Shown piece after piece: positions 25,830 to 35,812 of a DNA stretch of 61,270 nt (the first letter of the stretch is position 1; each line of letters begins with the position of its first letter). Below the pieces are notes generated by a model. That model saw only the letters and a list, made by a program, of their open reading frames with translations. It ran no database searches and was not told where the DNA came from. Origin of the DNA: Akkermansia muciniphila (GTDB lineage: Bacteria; Verrucomicrobiota; Verrucomicrobiia; Verrucomicrobiales; V1-33). The stretch is taken from assembly GCA_945861415.1 (NCBI GenBank), contig CAMAUV010000027.1, positions 1 through 61,270 of the forward strand, given 5' to 3'. Made by a program: the position numbers and the translations under genes.

Positions 25830-28800
25830 ATGCAACCAATCGGCATCTCCGGGTCACGCCCCTGCAGAAGCACCGCGCCACGGGCAATGTTGCTGTCACT
25901 TCCATTACTTTTCCTGAGCACCACCATTGCCGCGCCGGTTCCGGCGCCTAGTGCGGCGGCGGAGCCACCGCCCGCAGCAGCTGAGCGAACTGCCCATTTT
26001 GAGGAGGCGCTGCTCCGGGCTAGGGCGAGTGGCAAGGACATTGTCGTCCTGCAGCGGGGCAGTGACTGGAACCGGCTCGGAGAGATGCTCTACCACGACG
26101 TCTGGCTGAAGGACGAATTCGCGCGCGCGCTGGGTGAGCGGTTTATTCTGATGACGGTGGACCTTCCTGAACAGGAAGGCGCCCGGGCCCTAGAGGGGCC
26201 GTTCTGCCCCGGGGAGGGTGCATTGTCTGCCATTGGAAAGCCCGGGCTCGTTCCAACGCCGTCCAGCAGGATCGCAACGCTGACGGGTGGCGAGACTCCG
26301 CTACCGGCGAATGAGGTGACGCTGGTGGAATCGCCGGGCGGGGCGATTTTCAAGCAGCGCACCGACGGCACATGGGTGGCAGAGGGGCCGAATCCGGCGC
26401 ACGACATCCTGACTCTGAAGCTAAAGACGGCGACTGGGGGACAGGTGTTGCGGTTGGATTTTCCTACCGATCCCAGTCAACCCGGTGGCGGACCAGGACG
26501 GGCCGGGAATGGGAATTTTACCCTGACGGAGGTGGAGGTGCAATTGGGGGCAACTCCGATGAAATTGACGGCCGCATGGTCCAATGCCGGCTCATGGGAT
26601 GCCAGTGTGGCCATTGATGGCATTAGCGATCAGAACGACAAGCACTGGAGTGGTGACGGGCACTACCATGTCCGCCGCACTCTGCTCCTAGGGATGCCCG
26701 AGCCTGTGGCGGCGGGGGCCGGGTTGACGGTGCGTCTCTTTTGCCGGAGTCCGTGGGGCTATCACATGCCGGGATGTTTGCGTGCGGCGGTCTTGCCGGA
26801 CCCGAAGCGGAAAGAGGACCTTGCGCAGGCGCTTGAGTCGCTGAGGTGGAAGGCAAAAAACGACGGGTATTCCTGGTGGGACACCACCTGGTGTCCGCGG
26901 GTGGCGCTGCTGGACAGCGAGGGTCGGGCGGTGGCCTGCGAGAACAAGCCCCGGCGCGACCTGACACCGGCCACGCTCGCGGCGCGGGTGAAGGAATTGC
27001 GGGCCGTCCGTGAGAAACGGGATGCCTTATGGGCTGGGGCGGAATCCACTCAAGGCCCCGAGCAGGCCGAGCTGCTTCGTCAGAGCCTTGACGTGATGGG
27101 CTTTGCCAACTGGGCGGGTAATGCCAATTGCTACCAGCCCATCCACGACAGGATTCGCGCCGCCGATCCCGGGGACGAAAGCGGTGCGGTGCGGTGGCTC
27201 ACTTTCGGCGGCGACCCCCGCGATGGCTTCCAGTGGAGCGAGCCGAGCTGGTCAAAGGCGCTGGAGAAAGCGGAACTCACCGACGAGGATTTCAAAGAAG
27301 CGCTGGCCCGGATCGACAGGGAGTTGAAAGACCCGCGCAACCGGATCCTCGACCGCGAACGCATCCAGCGCATCATGATCGCCAAATACTTCGTTTATGC
27401 GCGCTGGCCGAAGCATGAGGAACTGCGCTTCGAGGTGCAGCGTGAGATTGCGGCGTTTGATCCCGACACCTTCTGGGGCATCGGAGCGAGGGGTGAACTC
27501 GGCTTGCGCTACCGTTCCGCGACGCCGATGCTGACCTACGGCTGGGCTGCGAATCAGGTGAAGTCCGGCCTGAACGCATGGGAAATGACAGACACGGCGT
27601 ATTTCTTTGACCACGCCGGACCCTACAAATTCCGTCTGACCCAAACGGGGGGCAAGGACGGGCTGCAGGTCCGTCGCGTCGCCATGCTTGACGGTGCCAC
27701 GGTGCTGGCGGAGGCGAAACTGGATGCCGGGCTCAGCTCAGCCAACGCCTCGGTGGAAGTGGACCTAGATTTTAAAGGCTGGCGTGCTGGCCGGAAGGTG
27801 ACGCTGCGGGTGGAGCTGGAAGCGGCGGACGGTCAGACCGACAGCAATGGCGCCTTCACGGTCGATCCTCAACTGCTGCCGGCCCCGCCACTCGCCGCGC
27901 AATCGGCGGCGACCGATGAACTCTCCGAATTGCTGGCGCGTGGCGGGATCGCGGAGCTGCGGCGGAAGCTGGGCGATGCTCTGATGGCCGTGGCCAAGGA
28001 CGCCAGCGGCATAAGTCGGGTCGCTGATTCCGCCGATCTGCGCGCGAGCCTAGCTCAGTCAGAGTTAATTCGTGTCTGCAGCGCAGAAAAGGTGGCGGCC
28101 ATTGCCGCGCACGACGGCGGGGCGTGGTTTCTCCAGTCGTTTTTCAAGGATAACGAATGGCTGGAATCGTTTCTCGGCTCCGGCATTGCCGATTGGCCCC
28201 AGGCGCTGGAGAATCTCTACGTGTTGCATCGGCATGGCTCAGGGTGGGATGGGCTATTGAGCCAGCGGCTGGCCACTGCGCTGGCGTTGCAGTGGGGCAA
28301 TGGTTTGCGATACCGGCTCGTGGACCGATTTTGGCATATCCAGCAGGCCTTGCGGGAAGGGCTGATGCACGTAAGTTTCGAAGGGCGGGATGTGCGCGAA
28401 TTGCGCTCGGCCGTGCCGACCTTTGGCACCGCGACAGATTTTCAGTTTCTCCTCGATGACCGCCAGACGAGGCTTGGGGATTATCTTGGAGCGCACGGAG
28501 CTATCCGCTACGTCAGCTTCAATGTCTATGGTCTCACGGTTCAAGACCAGTGGAACTACATCGCTCCGTGGGCGCATGTCCATGGCACCGGCATGGGAAA
28601 CCGGCCGTTTATAGCGCACCGCCAGGTGGGCGGCGTGTGCGGCACGCTTTCCACCTATGCCCCGGCTGTAGCCCAGGTCCATGGCATCCCCGGAATGGCC
28701 GTCGGTCAACCCGGGCACTGCGCCCATGTGATTCAAGTTGGCCAGGAATGGCCGGTCGGCAACAGCGTGACGTGGCCCACCAGCACGAGCGCTCCCGGCT

Positions 28801-30113
28801 GGGAGGGCACAGGCTATTCCACCCTGCACCGCCTCTACGAGCCCGTAGTCCAGGATCGTGAACGGTTCATGGCAGCCACGCGTCTGGTCTGGGTGGCTCG
28901 GCTCCAGGCTGAGCGCTTGAAAATCGACGCGACGGGCGCGCTAACGATGGTGGACACCTGCTGGATGCGCACCTTCGACCGGGCTATCGCGGCGCAACCG
29001 TCCAATTACGGGACTTGGCTTGACTACGTAAGGATGCTGGAAACCGTGAAAGACCTTCCCGCCGCGACCTGGCTGGACGTGGCCCGCCGCGCGGCCCGCG
29101 ATCTTGCAGTCGGCCACGAAGCCGGATGGGCCATTGTCCGCCGCTGCCTCGACAAGGCGCTGCCGGGCATGACGCCGACCCAACGGCTGGAGGTGCTGGT
29201 GGCCTGCAACCGGGAACTGCGGCAGGAGAACTGGGTCAAACCAGAAGCCTTCCCTTACGATGGGCTTCTCAACTGGCAGGCGGACAGCATTGGAGACCCG
29301 GTGCTGGCGGCGGAGTTCTTCGGCAAACTGCTCAACATCCATCACAGCTCCAAACCGGGCGACAACTGGATATTCGGGAACCTACTGGGGTGGGGCCAGA
29401 GTCGTTTCGCCGGCAACCCGGCCACCTCGCCGACCTATGCGAAAGCGATGGAAAGGTTCTTCAATCTGCAGGGCGATACCGCGGACAGGAATCTGCTGGC
29501 CACGACGGTTGCCACCGGTATCCGAAAGGCCAGTGAGTCGGGTGATATTGTCAGTTATCGCCTCTGGAGCGACATGGCTGCGAAGATGCTGCCGCCGCTC
29601 AAGCCCGCGGATGACCACCTCGCCAACACGCAGGTGGCCGCCGTGCCCCAGCGCGACCCCTTCCCGGGCGACTTGCTCAGCAAGGATGGCATGCTGCGGT
29701 CCAGCAGCGCCAGCCAACACGACCGCCCGTTGTCGTATGCGCAGGTTCTGAACGGGGGCTCCGGCGGCTGGGTCGACACCAACAACGAGGAGAAACCATG
29801 GGCTCAGGTCCAGTTGGCTGGCGAGGGCGAGTTGACTGGCATTGTGCTGGTGAATGGCGGCGAGCATCCGCCGACCAATGAGGAATTCCAATGGGCCGTG
29901 CCCCTGAAGGTATCCATCTCGCTCGACGACAAGGCGTGGACCGAGGTGGCATCGTTCGACAAGGCGGACAAGGTATTCCGCGTGGACCTGGCGGGCAAAG
30001 GCCTGAAGGCGCGGTATGTCCGCATTGAGCGCCTTCCCGGCAACGAGAAAACAACGCCCCCCGGCCGTTTCCACGTCCGCAACTTCCTCGTTTATGGCCG
30101 GAAACTCTACTGA
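25830..30113 (+). CDS. Giant exported transglutaminase-like protein with discoidin domain
   Basis: The ~1,427-residue exported protein begins with a signal (LLSLPLLFLSTTIAAPVPAP). Residues ~50-110 look thioredoxin-like (KDIVVLQRGSDWNRLGEML) but lack CxxC. Residues ~135-310 form a beta-sandwich with LDFPTDPSQPGGGPGRAGNG and VEVQLGATP. The middle is helical and Trp-rich. A transglutaminase-like core has GGVCGTLSTYAPAVAQVHG (Cys ~936) and GQPGHCAHVIQVG (His ~960). The last ~145 residues form an F5/8-type discoidin domain (TGIVLVNGGE, LKVSISLDDKAW, ARYVRIERLPG) for sugar or surface binding. I read it as a secreted protease- or transglutaminase-like enzyme acting on a glycoconjugate; no exact homologue is known to me. 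Start choices are ATG 25830 or ATG 25887. Confidence 0.75.
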   Translation: MQPIGISGSRPCRSTAPRAMLLSLPLLFLSTTIAAPVPAPSAAAEPPPAAAERTAHFEEALLRARASGKDIVVLQRGSDWNRLGEMLYHDVWLKDEFARALGERFILMTVDLPEQEGARALEGPFCPGEGALSAIGKPGLVPTPSSRIATLTGGETPLPANEVTLVESPGGAIFKQRTDGTWVAEGPNPAHDILTLKLKTATGGQVLRLDFPTDPSQPGGGPGRAGNGNFTLTEVEVQLGATPMKLTAAWSNAGSWDASVAIDGISDQNDKHWSGDGHYHVRRTLLLGMPEPVAAGAGLTVRLFCRSPWGYHMPGCLRAAVLPDPKRKEDLAQALESLRWKAKNDGYSWWDTTWCPRVALLDSEGRAVACENKPRRDLTPATLAARVKELRAVREKRDALWAGAESTQGPEQAELLRQSLDVMGFANWAGNANCYQPIHDRIRAADPGDESGAVRWLTFGGDPRDGFQWSEPSWSKALEKAELTDEDFKEALARIDRELKDPRNRILDRERIQRIMIAKYFVYARWPKHEELRFEVQREIAAFDPDTFWGIGARGELGLRYRSATPMLTYGWAANQVKSGLNAWEMTDTAYFFDHAGPYKFRLTQTGGKDGLQVRRVAMLDGATVLAEAKLDAGLSSANASVEVDLDFKGWRAGRKVTLRVELEAADGQTDSNGAFTVDPQLLPAPPLAAQSAATDELSELLARGGIAELRRKLGDALMAVAKDASGISRVADSADLRASLAQSELIRVCSAEKVAAIAAHDGGAWFLQSFFKDNEWLESFLGSGIADWPQALENLYVLHRHGSGWDGLLSQRLATALALQWGNGLRYRLVDRFWHIQQALREGLMHVSFEGRDVRELRSAVPTFGTATDFQFLLDDRQTRLGDYLGAHGAIRYVSFNVYGLTVQDQWNYIAPWAHVHGTGMGNRPFIAHRQVGGVCGTLSTYAPAVAQVHGIPGMAVGQPGHCAHVIQVGQEWPVGNSVTWPTSTSAPGWEGTGYSTLHRLYEPVVQDRERFMAATRLVWVARLQAERLKIDATGALTMVDTCWMRTFDRAIAAQPSNYGTWLDYVRMLETVKDLPAATWLDVARRAARDLAVGHEAGWAIVRRCLDKALPGMTPTQRLEVLVACNRELRQENWVKPEAFPYDGLLNWQADSIGDPVLAAEFFGKLLNIHHSSKPGDNWIFGNLLGWGQSRFAGNPATSPTYAKAMERFFNLQGDTADRNLLATTVATGIRKASESGDIVSYRLWSDMAAKMLPPLKPADDHLANTQVAAVPQRDPFPGDLLSKDGMLRSSSASQHDRPLSYAQVLNGGSGGWVDTNNEEKPWAQVQLAGEGELTGIVLVNGGEHPPTNEEFQWAVPLKVSISLDDKAWTEVASFDKADKVFRVDLAGKGLKARYVRIERLPGNEKTTPPGRFHVRNFLVYGRKLY

Positions 30114-30143
30114 TGAGAAAATAACGCAAACAAACTCACTCCC

Positions 30144-31733
30144 ATGAAACGCATTACTTCCATCCTCGCCGGCCGCCTGATCGCCCTCCTGACGCTAGCC
30201 GCCTTCTTCCTTCAGGCGTCCGCACACGGCCTGACGCTGGATCTGCAACGCCGCGACCCGGGCACCGGCGCGATCACCGTTCAGAAGGAGGAAGTCGATC
30301 CGAAGCGGGTCGGGGTCATCGCGGTGGACGTCTGGAACTTTCACTGGTGCAAGACCGCGACGATGCGCGTGGATGCATTCGTGCCGCGGATGAACAAGGC
30401 GCTCGAGGCCGCCCGCGCGCTCGGCATGAAAGTCATGTTGTGTCCGAGCGACGTGGTCGACAACTACGTGGGCTTTCCGCAGCGAGAAGCGATCTTCGCG
30501 CTGCCGAAGGTGACAGTGCCCAAGGTGGTGGACGCGACCTGTCCGCCGGTGCCGGATGCCGGCGGTTGCGCCTGCGGCCGCGAACGTTGCGCGGGGAACT
30601 TCGGCTGGGACGGCATGCACCCGGACCTGAAGATCGGAGAGGACGACCTCATGCCCGATACCCAAGCCGAAGTGTACGCCATCTGCCAGAAATACGGACT
30701 GACGCATCTGATCTACGTCGGGTTTCACACCCAGGTTTGCCTGCTGGGCAAGCCGATGGGACTGCGGGCGATGAAGGAGGCGGGCCTCCACTGCGTTCTC
30801 GCGCGGGACATGACCGATGCCCATCCGGGTTACGATCCGTCCCGCAGTTTCACGCCGGATCTAAACAGCGAACAGGTGGTCGAGCATTTCGAAAAGCACC
30901 TCGCACCGACGATCCATTTCCAACAGGAGTTGACCCGGATGGGGAAGTGGGATCCGGATTGGGTTTTGGACCCCGTGCGCATCGCGCCGTGGGGCACGCG
31001 GATGCGCCCCCATCTGTTCGAGCAACCCATCACGGTGACGCTCACCGCTCCACTCAATCTAGGCGCGGAGATCCGCTACACTTTGGATGGATCCAAGCCG
31101 TCGTCCGCCTCCACTCTCTACACCGGGCCGCTTGAGTTTTCCGACACCACCCGTATGCGCGTCGCGGCGTTCCGCGAAGGACGGGCTGTCTGCCTAGAGT
31201 CGGAAGGGTCGTTTGCCCGCATGAGCCCGCTGCCGCCGGCGCCGGATGTCGCCATTGGTGATCTGATTCCAGTGCGCAACGTCGGCTTTGGCCACACCCA
31301 CAGCGGACAGGTCCGCTACTCGGGGAACACCCAACCACCCCAGAAGAACAAATCAAACCTAGGCCAACCACTAAAGGTGAACCGGCAGATTTACGAAGTA
31401 GGCATGGGCGTCCATGCTCCTAGTGCGCTGATGTATGAGATCAAGCCGGAGTACCACCGTTTCGTCGCGCTGGCCGGCGCGGATGAGAACCTCGTCACCA
31501 TCAGCCACGGCTCGAATCTTGCCATGCACCCGAGCGTGGTCTTCAAGGTGTTCATCGACGGCAGGGAAGCGGCGGCTAGCCCGGTCATGCGGGTCCTTTC
31601 GTCGGCGTGGCGCTTCGATGTGGCGATCCCTGAGGGCGCAAAGGTGATCAGCCTCGTCGCGATGGATGCCGGCAACGGATCCCGCGAGGATTTCGCCAAC
31701 TGGGCCAACGCCGGATTCATACTCCGGAAGTGA
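30144..31733 (+). CDS. Exported isochorismatase-family hydrolase with carbohydrate-binding modules
   Basis: The 529-residue protein has a signal (LIALLTLAAFFLQASAHG), then an isochorismatase-like cysteine hydrolase domain: catalytic Asp in GVIAVDVWNFHW and nucleophile in VGFHTQVCLLGKPMG (Cys ~198). Residues ~295-350 match a chitobiase/beta-hexosaminidase C-terminal fold (ITVTLTAPLNLGAEIRYTLD). Residues ~375-529 match an NPCBM-type module (YEVGMGVHAPSALMYEI, VFKVFIDGREA). The family hydrolyses C-N or C-O bonds such as N-carbamoyl or amide groups. Fusion to sugar-binding modules and export suggests action on a substituted glycan. It lies 30 bp after the transglutaminase-like gene and 46 bp before a second isochorismatase-type gene. 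Confidence 0.88.
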   Translation: MKRITSILAGRLIALLTLAAFFLQASAHGLTLDLQRRDPGTGAITVQKEEVDPKRVGVIAVDVWNFHWCKTATMRVDAFVPRMNKALEAARALGMKVMLCPSDVVDNYVGFPQREAIFALPKVTVPKVVDATCPPVPDAGGCACGRERCAGNFGWDGMHPDLKIGEDDLMPDTQAEVYAICQKYGLTHLIYVGFHTQVCLLGKPMGLRAMKEAGLHCVLARDMTDAHPGYDPSRSFTPDLNSEQVVEHFEKHLAPTIHFQQELTRMGKWDPDWVLDPVRIAPWGTRMRPHLFEQPITVTLTAPLNLGAEIRYTLDGSKPSSASTLYTGPLEFSDTTRMRVAAFREGRAVCLESEGSFARMSPLPPAPDVAIGDLIPVRNVGFGHTHSGQVRYSGNTQPPQKNKSNLGQPLKVNRQIYEVGMGVHAPSALMYEIKPEYHRFVALAGADENLVTISHGSNLAMHPSVVFKVFIDGREAAASPVMRVLSSAWRFDVAIPEGAKVISLVAMDAGNGSREDFANWANAGFILRK

Positions 31734-31779
31734 CATTTTTTCCCACCCCCCCGCCTGATCCTTTCCATCCGATGACCTC

Positions 31780-33453
31780 ATGATCGCTCACTTCGTCCGC
31801 GCTGTAGCCGTTCCGACATTGATTTTCGTTTCTACATGGATGGGCGCTTCAGCCGCAGAACCCATGACCCTCCACACGCGGGCACGCACGCAAGCCGTGA
31901 CTGGCACGGACAGGATCAAGGTCATTGAGAAACAGGTGCAGTGGGATCCGGCCCGGACGGCGGTGGTGGTCTGCGACATGTGGGACAAACACCATTGTCC
32001 GGACGCGACCGAACGCGTGGCGGAAATGGCTCCGCGGATGAACGAGGTGCTGAAGGCTGCCCGGGCCAGAGGTATGCTGATCATCCATTGTCCCAGCGAC
32101 ACCATGGGATTCTACAAGGATCACCCCGGCCGCAAACTCGCTCAGGCCGCGCCGAAGGTGGAAACCAGAGTTCCTTTAGAAGGCTGGTGCGCTGTTAATG
32201 GGGCGAAAGAACCGCCGCTGCCCATCGACGACTCGGATGGTGGCTGCGACGGCAGCCCAGACAGCCCCTCATATAAGGCGTGGACGCGACAGCATCCCGC
32301 ATTGGAAATCATGGATGGCGACGCCATCACCGATTCCGCCGAGGCGTTCTACCTCATGCGCCAGCGCGGCATCACCAATGTCGTCATCATGGGCGTGCAC
32401 ATCAACATGTGCGTGCTCGGTCGCCCCTTTGCGATCCGGCAGATGGTGGCCCAGGGACAGAACGTTCTGCTGATGCGGGACATGACCGACTCGATGTATA
32501 ATCACCGGAAGCGTCCGTGGGTCTCGCACTTTCGCGGCACGGAACTGGTGGTGGAACACATCGAGCAATACTGGTGCCCCAGCGTAACCAGTGCGGACTT
32601 CCTGAGAGGCGAACCCTTCCGATTCAAGGGGCACGTCACAAAGAAAATCGTGCTGATCATCGGGGAGAACGAATACTCGACTTGGGAAACTTTGCCAGAG
32701 TTTGCCCGCAGGGAACTCGAGTGGCGCGGTTATGAGGTGTCGGCTGTGATGGCCACGCACCGAGAGACCGCGCCGAACGCCAACACGTTTGCAAGTTTCG
32801 AGGCGATTCGCGACGCGGATATCATCGTGGTGAGTGTCAGGCGGCGCACGCCTCAAAAGGCGATGATGGATCTGCTGCGCGCGCACGTGACCGCGGGCAA
32901 GCCAGTCGTCGGACTGCGCACAGCCAATCATGCGTTTCAGGCCACACCCCCCAGTGCGAACTTTGCGGCATGGAACGATTTTGATACCGCGGTGCTCGGC
33001 GGTCACTACGCGGGTCACTACAACAACAAGCCGCCGGCGGCCCCGCACAGCCTGATCGAAGTCGTTGAGTCCAGCGCTGCTCATCCCGTGCTCACCGGGA
33101 TGAAAACCGCACCGTTCCGCGTGACGTCGCACCTTTACAAATGCCGCGGTCTTGCCCCCACCGCCGTCCCGCTCCTGCGTGGACGGGTGGAAGGGCAGGA
33201 AACCGTGGAGCCGGTCGCCTGGGTTCACATCACGGACGGCCGCCGTGTGTTTTACACGTCGCTTGGAAACGTGGATGACTTCAAGCTTCCCGTTTTCCGT
33301 CGTATGCTGCTGAACGGCATCCTCTGGAGCCTCAACGATCTGGTCCCGCCCGTTGAATTTGACATCGCCGCCACAGACAAAAAAGCCCCGGACCCGGCAG
33401 GCGCCGCTCCAACTCCGGAAGCTTCTCCCAAGGCCGAAAACCCGCCCGAATAA
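31780..33453 (+). CDS. Exported isochorismatase-family hydrolase fused to a ThuA domain
   Basis: A 557-residue exported protein (signal VAVPTLIFVSTWMGASAAEP). The first half is an isochorismatase-fold hydrolase related to the preceding gene: VVVCDMWDKHHCPDA, with nucleophile Cys ~210 in GVHINMCVLGRPFAIRQM. The second half (residues ~285-520) is a ThuA/glutamine-amidotransferase-like domain: KIVLIIGENEYSTWETL, ADIIVVSVRRRTP, GKPVVGLRTANHAF and AWVHITDGRRVFYTSLG. ThuA is linked to trehalose and other disaccharide use. The C-terminal tail is Pro/Ala/Glu-rich. It is followed after only 6 bp by a double alpha/beta-hydrolase gene. Confidence 0.9.
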   Translation: MIAHFVRAVAVPTLIFVSTWMGASAAEPMTLHTRARTQAVTGTDRIKVIEKQVQWDPARTAVVVCDMWDKHHCPDATERVAEMAPRMNEVLKAARARGMLIIHCPSDTMGFYKDHPGRKLAQAAPKVETRVPLEGWCAVNGAKEPPLPIDDSDGGCDGSPDSPSYKAWTRQHPALEIMDGDAITDSAEAFYLMRQRGITNVVIMGVHINMCVLGRPFAIRQMVAQGQNVLLMRDMTDSMYNHRKRPWVSHFRGTELVVEHIEQYWCPSVTSADFLRGEPFRFKGHVTKKIVLIIGENEYSTWETLPEFARRELEWRGYEVSAVMATHRETAPNANTFASFEAIRDADIIVVSVRRRTPQKAMMDLLRAHVTAGKPVVGLRTANHAFQATPPSANFAAWNDFDTAVLGGHYAGHYNNKPPAAPHSLIEVVESSAAHPVLTGMKTAPFRVTSHLYKCRGLAPTAVPLLRGRVEGQETVEPVAWVHITDGRRVFYTSLGNVDDFKLPVFRRMLLNGILWSLNDLVPPVEFDIAATDKKAPDPAGAAPTPEASPKAENPPE

Positions 33454-33459
33454 GTCTGA

Positions 33460-35724
33460 ATGACGCTCCTTTTCCTTCCTGTCCTGCTCCTGAGCGCAAT
33501 CATTGCCTCTGCCACACCCGCCGTCCTACCCGACACGGCACCTCTCGCCGAGGGCCACGGTGGCGTGGGGAATTGGGATGGGGTCATTAACGCCGAAATC
33601 GACCGGGCGACGGCGGCGCGTCCGCAGCATTGGAAGCGCGATTTTTCATCGGCGGAGAATTATAACCGTTCCATCGAGCCTAATCGGACACGCTTCGTTC
33701 ACATCATCGGTGCGAGCGATGCTCGCCTTGCCTTCGATGCGCCTGCGCTACTCGCGACTTTGGATCAGCCCGCTCTCGTCGGGTGCGGGAAAAGTTATGA
33801 CGCTCACCGTGTGAGCTGGCCGGCGTTCGGCGATGTGCACGCCGAGGGTCTGCTGCTCGAGCCCCGCGGTCGCAAGCCGGTGGCGGCGGTGGTCGCGGTG
33901 CCGGACTGCGCGCAGACGCCCGAACAGATCTGCGGGCTGGCACCAGGGGTGGCCGCGGAATCCCAATTCGCCCGGCGGCTGGCGGAGAGCGGCTGCCGCG
34001 TCCTCGTGCCGGTGCTGATTGACCGCACGGTGGAGGTGCGGGGCGAGGAGGGGTTCATCCCGTATGCGCGCCAGCCCATGAGCAGTCGGGAACGCTTGTT
34101 TCGCCCGGCGTTTCAGCTCGGTCGGCACCTTATCGGCTATGAAGTGCAGAAGGTGCTCGCGGCGGTGGACTGGCTGGCGCGGGACAACGATTCCCTCGGA
34201 GCGTTCGGATTCGGCGAGGGAGCTCTGCTCGCGTTCTATGCGGCGGCCCTCGACACCCGTATCGATGCGGCCGGTGTCTCCGGGTATTTCGATTCGCGCC
34301 AAAACCTGTGGAGCGAACCCTTCGACCGCAGCGTGTTCTCCCTCCTCACCCAATTCGGCGACGCCGAGATAGCGACGATGATTCTGCCGCGCGCGCTGAT
34401 CATCGAAGCGTGCCGCGTCCCGGAGGTCGCGGTGGCGGCGCCGGGCGGGAGCCAGGGGGTGGTGCAGACGCCCGGCCTCACCCGCGTACGGGAGGAAGTT
34501 GCCCGTGCGCTGAAACTCGCGGACGGCTTCAATCCGCCCGCACAGATCGAGTTGATTACCGAGGGCGAAGGGCGGGGGCCATGCGGCTCGGCCACGATGC
34601 TGGGCCGCTTTCTCGCCGCCCTGAAACCCGGGACGACTCTCTCACCGGACGAGGGCGCTCCGGAGACGGCGCGGTCTAAGTTCGACCCGCGCGTGCGCCA
34701 GCTGAGGCAGGGGCATGAGATCGACCGGCACACTCAATGGCTGCTCGGCAAGAGTAATAGGCTACGGCAGCAGTTTATGGCCAAGCTCGATTCTTCCTCC
34801 GTTGAAAAACACGAAGCGACGAAATCTCCCTACATTGATCATCTGCGTCGCGAAGTGCTCGGGCGTCTTGAGACGCCGGTGTTGCCGTTCAACGCGAAAT
34901 CGCGCCTGCGCTACGACGAGGAGAAGTGGAGCTGTTACGAGGTCCAACTGGATGTTTTCTCGGGTGCGAACGCGTTTGGTTATCTGGTCGTCCCCAAAGG
35001 TTTGAAGCCCGATGAACGCCGTCCGGTGGTGGTCTGCCAGCACGGCGGCGGCGGGCATCCTGACCAGTTGGTGAAGGACGATGCCGGGGCGTATCATTCG
35101 TTCGCCGCGCGGCTTGCGGAGGAGGGGTTCGTCACCTTCGCCCCCTCGGTGATGTTCCCGCCGACCGACAGCCTAGTGCGCAAGTGCAACAGCGTGGGGC
35201 TGACCCAGTATTCATACGTCGCGGCGATGCACCAGCAGATCGTCAACTGGCTGCGAGCCCAGCCATTTGTCGCGGGGGATCGCATCGGGCTCTATGGCCT
35301 GTCCTGGGGCGGTAAAACCGCCATGCGTATGCCCCTGCTGGTGGATGGTTATGCCATGGCCATCGTGTCCGGTGATTTCAACGAGTGGATATGGAAGACG
35401 ACAACGAACGACAGTGGCTACAGCTACGTGTTTCAGCCGGAGCCTTACATCTTCGAGTTCGGTCTGGGCAGCACCTATGGCTATGCCGAGATGGCGGCGT
35501 TGATCGCACCTCGTCCGTTTATGGTCGAACGCGGGCACTTCGATCCGGTGGGGTCCGACGAGCAGGTCGGGTTCGAGTTCGCTCGGGTGCAGCGTCTCTA
35601 TAACGCCCTCCTGCTTCGGCCTGACAATTGTGCCATCGAATGGTTTGTCGGCGGCCATGAAATCAATCTGGGTGAGACTTTCAAGTTCCTGCGCCGGCAC
35701 CTCGGCCCGGTGGGTAAGAATTGA
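33460..35724 (+). CDS. Exported double alpha/beta-hydrolase, first domain degenerate (paralogue A)
   Basis: The 754-residue exported protein (short signal MTLLFLPVLLLSAIIASATP) contains two alpha/beta-hydrolase folds. In the first, the nucleophile elbow reads GFGEGALLAF, so the Ser position (~252) is Gly. In the second the elbow is intact, YGLSWGGKTAM, with Ser at about 615, and an oxyanion segment VVVCQHGGGGHPD. The late EMAALIAPRPFMVERG and FVGGHEI give the Asp/His region. The layout resembles exported acetyl-xylan or dienelactone-type esterases, so removal of ester groups from a polysaccharide is plausible. A paralogue with an extra N-terminal domain follows at 35813. Confidence 0.87.
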   Translation: MTLLFLPVLLLSAIIASATPAVLPDTAPLAEGHGGVGNWDGVINAEIDRATAARPQHWKRDFSSAENYNRSIEPNRTRFVHIIGASDARLAFDAPALLATLDQPALVGCGKSYDAHRVSWPAFGDVHAEGLLLEPRGRKPVAAVVAVPDCAQTPEQICGLAPGVAAESQFARRLAESGCRVLVPVLIDRTVEVRGEEGFIPYARQPMSSRERLFRPAFQLGRHLIGYEVQKVLAAVDWLARDNDSLGAFGFGEGALLAFYAAALDTRIDAAGVSGYFDSRQNLWSEPFDRSVFSLLTQFGDAEIATMILPRALIIEACRVPEVAVAAPGGSQGVVQTPGLTRVREEVARALKLADGFNPPAQIELITEGEGRGPCGSATMLGRFLAALKPGTTLSPDEGAPETARSKFDPRVRQLRQGHEIDRHTQWLLGKSNRLRQQFMAKLDSSSVEKHEATKSPYIDHLRREVLGRLETPVLPFNAKSRLRYDEEKWSCYEVQLDVFSGANAFGYLVVPKGLKPDERRPVVVCQHGGGGHPDQLVKDDAGAYHSFAARLAEEGFVTFAPSVMFPPTDSLVRKCNSVGLTQYSYVAAMHQQIVNWLRAQPFVAGDRIGLYGLSWGGKTAMRMPLLVDGYAMAIVSGDFNEWIWKTTTNDSGYSYVFQPEPYIFEFGLGSTYGYAEMAALIAPRPFMVERGHFDPVGSDEQVGFEFARVQRLYNALLLRPDNCAIEWFVGGHEINLGETFKFLRRHLGPVGKN

Positions 35725-35812
35725 CAGCCATAGGGCGTAATTTTGAATACCAATTTTCCTATATCACTTTATTTTATCTCTTAAAACACCCACCTTTATA
35801 TCACCGATAATT
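35725..35812 (+). promoter_or_regulatory. AT-rich gap, possible internal promoter
   Basis: This 88-bp gap between the two paralogous hydrolase genes is strikingly AT-rich (TTTTGAATACCAATTTTCC, TTTATTTTATCTCTTAA) in an otherwise GC-rich, tightly packed gene series. It may hold a promoter or a weakly structured translation leader. No exact -35/-10 pair stands out. Confidence 0.3.
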
